From contig JAJEKV010000085.1 in NCBI GenBank assembly GCA_021234155.1, positions 2,242,896-2,306,895 on the forward strand: a DNA stretch of 64,000 nucleotides, in the 5' to 3' direction. Positions 55,871 through 64,000 of the stretch are shown one piece after another (positions within the stretch are counted from its first letter, which is position 1; each line of letters starts with the position of its first letter). The notes below the pieces were generated by a model. That model saw nothing but the letters and a program-made list of their open reading frames with translations. It was not told where the DNA came from and searched no databases. This stretch comes from Isoetes taiwanensis. Lineage: Eukaryota; Streptophyta; Lycopodiopsida; Isoetales; Isoetaceae. Position numbers and translations under genes: made by a program.

Positions 55871-57490
55871 CCGGACGCCTTCTAATATATATACGCACTT
55901 CTGACGATACATACGGGACTTTCCCCATGGCTAACCATCTCACTATGAGCGTGGCCCTCCGCCTATTTCGGCCATCTATGAAATGTGGGTCCAAGAAGGA
56001 CACGAGGGGTCATTCGCCCACGCCTTTCAATGGGACTCCTACGTCAAGAAGCATGAATCCAAGGGTTAGCACACAAGATGAATATATATAAATAACCACC
56101 ACGGCGCTGGGTGGCGATCCATCCAAAAATACCAACGCATAGATCATGCATCTTAATCCTAAGAAAACACCCAAACCCCGTGTTCTACCCCGCTCCGCAT
56201 CCGTGGGGATCGGGACCGACGGGCCGGGCCTCAAGAGATCAGCAGACCGAAGTCTTGGCATGGCGCTATCGGCATAGAACATTGGCTAGGTTGTCCACTC
56301 CATCCGCCTTCTCCTCAGGTACACTTTGCGATGGGTCAATTCATGCTATGGCTTTGCTATAGCCTTCCGAGACGCAAACTCGTGGCATCACCCCTCGAGC
56401 CTACCTGTGTTCATGACGCCCGGTCCGATGAGGCGTGCCTGGAAGCTGCCCCTTCCGTAATCACAATGGGTTCCATGGGTGAGCTAGAGAATACGCGGCC
56501 GATCAGCTTAATACCCCGCATCCGCACTCCACTTACTCACCCTAAATCTACTCAAAGTGCAAGGTGCTCCATACGGATCACACCTTCCCACCTGTGGGAG
56601 TGTCGCATCCATTGGCCTCGCCCCTCTACGCGACCTGGCCATCGCCTAGCCCACCAGAGGGAGTCTCAGAGCCTTGTATGCTCATGCAAGACCCCACCCC
56701 TCATGTCACCACACGGTTCCTTTGTCCGGGTGCTGCCGACTATAGCATCTAGGACCCTGTGGGTTCTGTGCACAAAGCCGCGATCTAATGGGACTTTTTA
56801 CAGGGCTTATCTAGGAGCATACCACTTTTACACCTTACCTCGTTCGAGGCCTCTACCCCCGTAATCCCTTCGCTTCAGAAGTCGATCAAACAAAGAACCA
56901 ACAATCCATCCTTTCTCGTGAGTAAGAACCGTAATTGAATATAAAGAGAACTTGTTTGTACAATCAAGGGTTAGTTTCTATGATTGAATTACAAAGAGAA
57001 CGAGAAAGACGGACACAAATCCAAGTGTTAACTAGAATTCACATAGCCACCTACCTCACTCAAGCCGACTCATTCCCATGGGGCTTCCATCTCCCTGCTG
57101 TTGAAGATTCACCAAATGGGGCTTCACAGGGACCTACCGTATGGTGGTTCTCTCAGTGGTTGATGGCGCCAGCTCCCGCCTTCCTTGGTCGATCTTTAGA
57201 GTCAATCCTGTGGATAGGGGTCAAGTTGGCATCCAAACTTGGGTAACCCCCATGCCGCCTAATCGACAAAGGTGTATGCTTTCCTAATTGGTAATTATCC
57301 TAATTTCCTAGGTTATAGGTTATTATTATTAATGTGTTAAATTAGCATAGCTAATTTAACTTTTGTAAGGTAACCCCCTAGGTTGCAATTAAGTTCCATA
57401 CCCCCATGGTAGTGTAATCCTTTAGGAGTGACGGTTTGTATTTGTAATGTCCCGTATAGTAGATCGTGATAAATACGCGGGAACGCCACA
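55871..57490 (-). repeat. Element F 5' LTR
   Basis: It starts on the minus strand with TGTGGCGTTCCCGCG at 57490 and ends next to the primer site at 55870. The inner end reads CCGG rather than the TGTG of the other LTR on the plus strand, probably an error or mutation. A TATATATAAATAA segment (about 56083-56096) may serve as the TATA box. Confidence 0.88.
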
Positions 57491-57587
57491 AGAGTACCCC
57501 TAAGTCTTAGCTATGTAATGATTCCGGTTTTCATGATTGTGCTTTTCTCTGTGTATGGTAAGAGGGGTGAGAGACTCTTAACATATT

Positions 57588-57605
57588 TTGGTTCCGCTGT
57601 CGGGA
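57588..57605 (+). promoter_or_regulatory. Primer-binding site, tRNA-Asp type (degenerate)
   Basis: TTGGTTCCGCTGTCGGGA resembles TTGGCGCCGTTGCCGGGGA of Athila-like gypsy elements, and lies a few bases after an ACA end expected of an LTR. Confidence 0.55.
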
Positions 57606-60600
57606 CCCATAACATAGCTGATGCATTCATTGAGGAGTATTAAAAAGAGTTATGTAAGAAAGAGAAATGTCTAGTTGCTAAAATATCCACAGGTGGAATT
57701 TGTCCTAAAAAGCCATTAGCTTATGTGATACCTACTTCTTTCCTTAAAATGATGATCAAGGAAGTACCTAAAGTTGCTAAACCCACTAGAAAGATGAGAG
57801 GAAGTGTCACCCAAGCTTTAAGCAAACTGGAGCTATCATAGCGGCAGGAAATTCAGTCTGTATCAGACTTGAATATCTCAGTCTAGACTTGTTATTTTAA
57901 ACTGAAATTTTACAGGACTTAGAACAATGAGTAAGGTACCAGCCTGCCAAAATTCAGAACTTAATTCCAAGCATTAGTGATGGTATCATTAAAGTTGTAC
58001 CTGCTGTCCAGAAATTTCTGTACAGTAAAAAGTACCCAGAACTCTGATATATGTATAAGAGTCTTGGTTGAGGAACGCAAGAAGAGACAAGAGACAAGAG
58101 AGAAACAAGAGAAGGAAAGATCTGAGAGAAGGGCTAGGAGAGAAGCCCAAAAAATTACAAGAAGTAAGAGCATCACAGATTTTACCCGACATTCAAAAAA
58201 ATCTTTAGGGATGAGTACTTCCCACCATAGATATCCCAAATATGGTCGGAAAAGATAAGGATACAAAATCCTAAAACTTGTATTATGCAGTTTTGAAACA
58301 ATAAGCACATTAAATGGGGATACTAGTGATGATGTAAGAATAGCTTTTATTCCCTACTACGTTGGAGGGAAAAAATAGCAAATTGGGTCTTATGAGAACA
58401 CATGGACAATGTTAAAACATGGGCTGCGTCTTTAAAGAGAAGTTTTTGGAAGCATCTCCCACACTGCTGCCTACTACGAAGAGATTTCATGAATTAAAAC
58501 CATACAGATTCAATCTAGTGAGAAACCAAAGGACTTTGCCATTAGAGTTTAATTAGTAGCAAATTGAGTCCTAAGCCCATACGTAAGACATAGTTATTGG
58601 TTTTGTACAGGATTTCAGTATTTAATTAAGCAACAATTCCTGAATTAGAAGGTCCGAGACCTTAGATAAGGCAAGGGCTCAAGAGGCCGGGCCGAGATCA
58701 CTCAATTCTGAAGTGCCGAAGGGTAAAAAAGATTTGGAGCATATAGTGCAAAAGAAAGTAAAACCAAGAGGTGAAAGAGTCAAAGATTTGCAATTTAAAT
58801 TGCAAAGCATGGAGGAAAACGCCAAAAGATTGGCAAGTCGAGATAAAAAATAGAAGTTATGTGTGGTGTAATAAATGCCTAAACCGCATTATGCAAATGA
58901 AATGTGGACATCTATAGGGGAAAACATTGTCACATCCGGTAATAAGGACAATCAATTTAAAACTAAAGATTGTTACTTTAATGCAAGAAACAACAAGGAA
59001 AAGTAACTACAGAGGCTTATGCCGCGGTGGTCGAAGCCGCCAAGGAAGAAAAGAGGTTACCAAATAGAGGCCGGAAATGTGGCACTAAAGGGCATTTCAG
59101 CAAGAGAGTGCAAAGCCCCCAATCAGAAAGGAGACCGTGGACTAAGAAAGTTGAGACCAAGGTAGAAGAAGCCCGATGGTCAGCGGGAAGAGAACGCGAA
59201 GGAAGTAAAATGTTGTTACAAGAGGTAAAGCTCAAAGAGAAGGGATTCATGTTGAAAAGATTCCTATAGAAAATCTACCACCGAAGAAAAAAAAATAGAA
59301 ATATACCCTAATGTGAAGAGGGGGAAGTCAAGTTTGAATGAACTAGAGAGCAAATTCATGAACTAGCTTAACTCAAATTTACCCCTCACAAGTAGAAGAT
59401 GAAGATATCACACATTTAAGCAAATTTAAAAGACCAAGTGAGGAAAATGTTGATTCCCACCCCGTTAAAAATTGATAGCAAAGTACTTTCCAGTGATTTA
59501 AGGAATTTCAAAAGATGGATGAATGTGATAATGATCTCCAAAAGTTGGAGTGAACGGATACAAGAAGCTACGGTAATTTATAACTATTGAGGTGATAGCC
59601 AAGTACATACCAAGCATGGGAATACCGTGATCATTGTATGAGAAGCAACATGTTTTCACCGCCTTTTCGACCGAGCCAATGGACAAACAAACTCCCACAT
59701 TGACATTGGAAATAAAAGAGCAATGTTATACATAGGGTTCCAATTGATGGTGCCGAGTTAATATTTAAGCGGTCGACAAATAGAAAAAAAACTCAAACTA
59801 GGGCCGCTTACATGTCGTCAGATCTTTCCATGTTCGAATGGCGCATCAACGCCAAGTTGAACCCCTAGGCATTGTAAAGGAAGTTCCTTTTACAATTGCC
59901 GCTTAAACTTCCAGCAAGATTTTTGTTATCCGATACAAAAACAGAACACCGGACTATCAAATTTTACTTGGTAGACCATGGCTCGTGGCAGCCCAAGTTT
60001 TACACGACATTGGTCTGATAACTCAATAAGGCTCAATAACTAAGGTAAAATCACCAAAATTGATTTGCTCATGAAATGCAACAATTTTTAGTGGAGCAAC
60101 CAGTCTTTTTCCGGATAGTGAAGTTGAGGATGACCTCTATGAGGAATTTGAAAATGATGAAGATTTCTATAATGTGCTACCAAGAGAATCTGAAATATTA
60201 TCTTCGACTCTAAACATGTTACATGGCTCGAGCTCGTATAAAAGCAAGGTGCTTTGAACAACACAAGGAGTTGTTTGTTCTAGAGTCCGCATCAGCACAT
60301 CAAATGGAAAATAACATTTTGCATCCTCATCTTGGCACTCCGTGAAACTGAACCACCAATTTAGAACCGGGCGACGCCACAAGCGAAGTTCGCCTTGGCC
60401 TGAATTTACCATCGTGGATTCGCGGATAATGCTTTACAATTACTTCAGCAATACAAGGATGTGTTTGCATGGAGGCATACGATTTAAGAGGCATTGACCC
60501 AGAAATTTGCTAAAATGAGGATACCATTGGTGCCTTCATGCTAAACTGGGCCTATCAAAGGCTTATCGCGATGAACCCAAACTTTGCCTTAAGTGTAAAA

Positions 60601-60633
60601 AGAAGAAACGTAAACCAAGGTAGCATATTAACG
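57606..60633 (+). pseudogene. Element E gag, protease and start of reverse transcriptase
   Basis: A charged Arg/Glu helix (58050-58200, RQETREKQEKERSERRARRE), a zinc knuckle-like RKCGTKGHFSKR (59070-59110, last Cys lost), a protease end ILLGRPWL (about 59965) and a DVFAWRHT..GIDPE segment (about 60455-60500) that leads into reverse transcriptase. Stops and shifts are frequent. Gag and protease are typical for Athila/Tat-like gypsy. The catalytic RT motifs are beyond the truncation. Confidence 0.65.
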
Positions 60634-63600
60634 CGGTGGGTTATGTTATCAATGAAGGGCTCTTTGAAAATAGTGTTACAGTATCATTGACTTCCTGGCG
60701 AGCTGCGGGCATTCCTGACCGTTGATTGTGCGGATAACGCACAAACTTAATTCCGTTGAAGATAAATCTTTGACATTTTGCTCTTTGAGGACTTTTCTTT
60801 GTGCAGTGCTTCACCGCACAAGCTGAGCAGCCATAAGCGAATGATTGCCATTCACTATATAATAGTGCATCCCCATGAGGTCATCCTCGGTTTTCAAAGC
60901 GACGGTTTGTTTGTGAGGGATTGAATGGAATCACATCGTGGGAGTGAACCTTTGGATGTGGGTCTCTCGAAAGGACTCCACTAGCGTTTTGGCGTGCTCC
61001 ATATTCCTTGGTCTAGATGTCAGATTTCTTTGGCCCTTGATATAGTTTGAACCGTCTATTTTTTATAAATGTGACACCTAGAGGAAGCGGATGCGGTGAT
61101 CGTAAATTTTTTGCGGTGTATTCTTTCGGAGTCTTTTCCTCTTGACCTTTCCACCTTAAGATTTGCGGGCACCTCTAGCAAGTGTTGAGCTATTCTTAAT
61201 GTGAGCTTCTTTGGCTCGGCTTCTTAATGGGGACCCTTTTGGCGGTGTGTCGCGGGGATCAGCTATGCCTTGGGCTTGGAGGTTCACCACCACTTCTAGG
61301 ACTTCAGCAGGGACTTGGGTCCGAGTGGCTCTCCTTTGTTTTAGGTGTCCTCTCCTTCTCGGAGGTCTCCGGCTGTGCTTCTTCTTCTTTTTCCCATCCA
61401 TTTCCTCTGTCTCCACTTCCTTTCCCTCCTTTTTCTGTCTCGCCTTTCCTTCCTTTGCCTGCCGCCCCTTACCTTTTCTTCCCTTTCCTTTTTTTCTTTT
61501 CCTTTTCTTTTCCTTCTTTTCTTTCTCTTCCTTCTCTTCCTTTTCCTTCTCTTCCTTCTCTTCCTTTTCTTCGCTTGCTTCTTTTCCTTCTTTTTCCTTA
61601 TCACGGATCTTTGTGATCTTTTCTCTTAACTTTTCTTGCTCGCCGCCTTTCCTTCCTCAGTTTCTGGCCAACATCCTCGATTAGAAGATGAGGAGTCTTT
61701 GTCGATTTCGCAGTGTCTCCTTGGATTGGTCTTGTCTTCTTCTTGCTAACCTTGTTTTTAGCGGTAGTGTCCACAATGGTGGGTAACCCTGTTGGGCTAA
61801 TGCCTTGACAACGAATGGCGAGTTTTGACTTCGTTCATCCGATTGCGAAGAATCATAAAGCCCCTCAAGATTTCTTGTGGGCCTTTGATGTCGGCTTCTT
61901 CAAAAGGCTGTTAATACGGCAGCGGCCTTGACCTTGCTTCTTTGCCCGAACCGGCTACATTTTGCAATGCTAGCGGACATTATGATTGGGATCATAAAAC
62001 TTCAGGTCCACATAGTAGACAATTATTCTCTGCTTCAAAGTATCCTCACGGACCACCGGATCAATCCTCGCGACGCTCTTGGCAACCATCTTCATGTGGA
62101 CCAAGATACCGGGGCGAGTAAATTAAATCAAGTTAGGGGTGTCTCCCTTATAAGAGGCCCGAGCTCTCTTCTCGCGATCTCCTTTTCGAGCCTGTAGCGG
62201 TAGAGGGCTCACCGCATTACTTCCATGCACCAGTGCACGTCTGCTCGGCATGATAGATGCGGTGGGATTGAAATTGTGTTCGCCGCGTAACATACCGCAA
62301 CAAAGGGGCATGGTAACAAAAGAGGCATCGGTAAATGGTTTTAACAAGCGGTGCGAACAATCCGGTTGTGGTAGGCAAATGGTGCAAAATGTGCCATTTG
62401 CAGACCGAAGTCCAGTGCATAAGCACATGGGGCGGTTCGTATGCCTTTCCATGCGTTTGGTTCGGGAGGCCTCACCAGTCAAACCCCTCCCCTTCCCAAT
62501 ATTCGAGGAAGATAAGTTGGAAGGAGAGTGGCTCGAGGCGGGTGGAGGCACTGACTTTCGAGGGAAGTGCACTACGTAACATAACACAACGCCGACTACC
62601 CATACATATGTGACTGTCCTTTGCTTAGTCGTCTGGTTTTAAAAAGCGGGCAGAACCCGGATGACTCAGGCGGCGCCATTTGCATCCGAGTTGGTACATA
62701 AGCAAATGGAAGCAGTTCGAATGCATTTCCACTGTGTTTGGTCCGAAGGCCTCCACCGGTCGAGCCCTCCCCTTCCAAATATTCGCGGAAGATGGTTGGA
62801 AGGAGAGTGGCTCTAATCCAGGCACTACGATTTGTGGAAGAATACATATGCGAATGACTCCATTAGTGTTAATGGATGGGCCTTGAATAAAAATGCGCCA
62901 TGGCACCATTTTAACAACAAGTCCCAAATGTATTCTAATAAACATCAAATGCGCCATGGCCATTTACTTAACAACAAAGGCCCTATGGTAAGCTAATAGA
63001 CATCAAATGGCCATGCCAAGCCATTTGACAACTTAACAAACCCTATGGTAAGCTAATAGACATCAAATGGCCATGGGCCATTTTAGTAACAACTAAGACC
63101 CTAGAGTAAGCTACCGGGCATCCTAAAGTAAGCTAAGACTCCTAAAGTGCACTCGGGCATCAAATGCCATGGCCATTTTGTCAACTAAAGACCCTAAAGT
63201 GGTTACCGGGGCATCTAAATGGCCAGGTTGGCACCATTTAGCCCAAACAAAACAATGCAAGTAGATGACATACTGTCCCTTGAGGTCGCTTAGCGGCCCT
63301 GTCTCCACGATACGAGGAGCTCGAATTGTCGATTTCCATTTCGGCTTTTGAATTTGGTCTGAAAACTGGTGTGTATCTAGATGTGTTGAGGCTGAGCGTG
63401 GGGAAATGGCCCGAGAAAAACACTAAAAACAAAGGACTCGAAGGGTTGCTTTAAAGGGCGCTATTTGGCGGCTACTAATTTAAGGCTAAGGTCAGGCGCT
63501 AGGAGCTGGAATCGAAAGCGAAAAACCGAATGAGAAGCGGAAAAAACAATTAGGCATAACAAACTTTGGTACTGCGTGTACCAACTAGGCGGCCAACTAG

Positions 63601-64000
63601 GACCCATGCGAATCCCGCCCATGCCATGCCCGTGAAGTGGCTGTCGTGTCCCATGCCGCCCATGCGGCCATGCGCGTGGTCCGGCCCATGCCCATACAAT
63701 TTGAATTTTGAAATTGAATATTTCCCGCCCTAACCTTTGCCGCCCAAATTTGAACATAAAATTCAAAATTCCGCCCCCCCCAATTAACATAAAAGTCAAA
63801 ATTCCACCCGTAAATTGAAATTTGGCGCCCACACATCCCAAATTTGAATCGTAAAGCTTTTAAAATTGTACTTTGCATTTAAAGCTCCCTCTTTGTCACC
63901 GCCGTGCTCCCCTTAATGCGACCATGCCACGATTTTGAACGTTTTTTTCATGCGGTTCGAGCGCTTCGAATCCGCTGTTAGTCTCGGTTGCCCCGCTTCG
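60634..64000 (-). pseudogene. Second, partial copy of the ParB-methyltransferase-like gene (5' part), many indels
   Basis: From GGTGGGTTATGTTATCAATG at about 60636 the sequence is collinear with 28270-31730 of the first copy to the right edge. It includes the ParB-like GNHS region (about 60850), the charged segment (61100-61650), the hairpin units (62.2-62.85 kb), the palindrome array (62.9-63.2 kb), exon 1 (about 63341-63270) and part of the promoter region. Palindromes are shortened here, for example ATGGCCATGGGCCATT in place of ATGGCGCCATGGCGCC. The C-terminal methyltransferase domain is missing because the copy begins inside the exon after the GNHS block. In places this copy keeps frames that the first has lost, for example around RIDPVVREDTLKQRI. 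Confidence 0.85.

Larger units (their letters stand above)
44437..57490 (-). mobile_element. Ty3/gypsy element F, complete with two LTRs and AGAGT duplication
   Basis: The minus-strand element has LTRs at 57490-55871 (5') and 46049-44437 (3'). AGAGT flanks it at 44432-44436 and 57491-57495. The outer ends are TGTGACG... and ...CGCCACA. A tRNA-iMet primer site lies at 55870-55855 and a polypurine tract at 46061-46050. Protein order on the minus strand is gag zinc knuckle, protease, RT, RNase H, integrase and chromodomain-like end. Length is 13.05 kb, long for the pol content, because about 4 kb (51.5-55.3) upstream of gag is unassigned. The protein frames are broken by many small indels. Confidence 0.88.
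43920..60633 (+). mobile_element. Gypsy element E (Athila-like primer site), LTR split by element F, 3' truncated
   Basis: An LTR-like segment from about 43920 (with a TATTTAAGG promoter-like site at 44121) to 44436 continues at 57491-57583. It is followed by a primer-binding site TTGGTTCCGCTGTCGGGA (57588-57605), similar to the tRNA-Asp site of Athila-type elements, then by gag and protease to about 60630, where the sequence switches abruptly to the ParB-methyltransferase copy. The LTR start at 43920 is uncertain: a purine-rich tract before it (43895-43918) could instead make it the 3' LTR of element A. Confidence 0.55.

Noticed and set aside
1-64000. tRNA or rRNA genes
   Set aside because: No cloverleaf with A and B boxes and no rRNA core was found by eye; a tRNAscan or covariance-model run would be needed to exclude degenerate ones.

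Overview
The window looks like nuclear DNA of a land plant with a repeat-rich genome. The evidence is a PLS-type pentatricopeptide (PPR) gene of the organellar RNA-editing kind at the left edge, spliceosomal introns with GT/AG borders, plant-type Ty1/copia and Ty3/gypsy retrotransposons with plant tRNA primer-binding sites, and several LINEs. I cannot name the species. The mix (PLS-PPR, diverse LINEs, an unusual two-gene mobile element) would suit a seed-free plant or a gymnosperm, but that is inference. Apart from the PPR gene almost everything is mobile or decayed.

Layout. 1-1671: PPR gene, minus strand, running off the left edge. 3.1-6.6 kb: LINE with a (TTA)n tail, inserted in a copia element (gag, primer site and one LTR, 6.6-7.9 kb, minus). 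8.7-11.9 kb: chromovirus gypsy (integrase and chromodomain, minus) split by an L1-like LINE with a poly(A) tail. 13.3-17.9 kb: a decayed reading frame ending in a clear histone H3 fold remnant, interrupted by a 3.6-kb non-autonomous element with 25-bp inverted ends and a GGGAA duplication. 19.1-24.9 kb: three more LINE fragments. 26.5-36.2 kb: the most interesting region. 36.7-37.4 kb: tandem repeats. 38.8-43.8 kb: gypsy element A. 43.9-60.6 kb: gypsy element E whose LTR is split by a 13-kb gypsy element F (44437-57490, two 1.6-kb LTRs, AGAGT duplication). 60.6-64 kb: a second partial copy of the 28.3-31.7 kb region.

The 26-36 kb region holds two divergent genes. The minus-strand gene (exon 1 at 31030) encodes a charged K/E-rich segment, a ParB/Srx-like domain with a GNHS motif, and a beta-class DNA amino-methyltransferase-like domain whose motif I is recognisable but whose catalytic tetrapeptide reads DTRG instead of DPPY. 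The plus-strand gene (exon 1 at 31989) encodes a DUF7869-like, RNase H/DDE-transposase-like protein. Both begin with a very short first exon followed by an intron carrying copies of a palindrome built on ATGGCGCCATGGCGCCAT. I propose that they form one mobile element in which a transposase-like gene is paired with a prokaryote-type ParB-methyltransferase gene. Ends and terminal repeats were not found, and both genes carry frameshifts.

Caution on sequence quality. From about 38 kb onward reading frames are broken by many 1-3 base indels. Comparing duplicated pairs (the two LTRs of F, and the two ParB-methyltransferase copies), the differences cluster at C/G-rich positions while AT-rich stretches are nearly identical. 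This suggests consensus errors, perhaps at methylated cytosines, rather than only natural decay.
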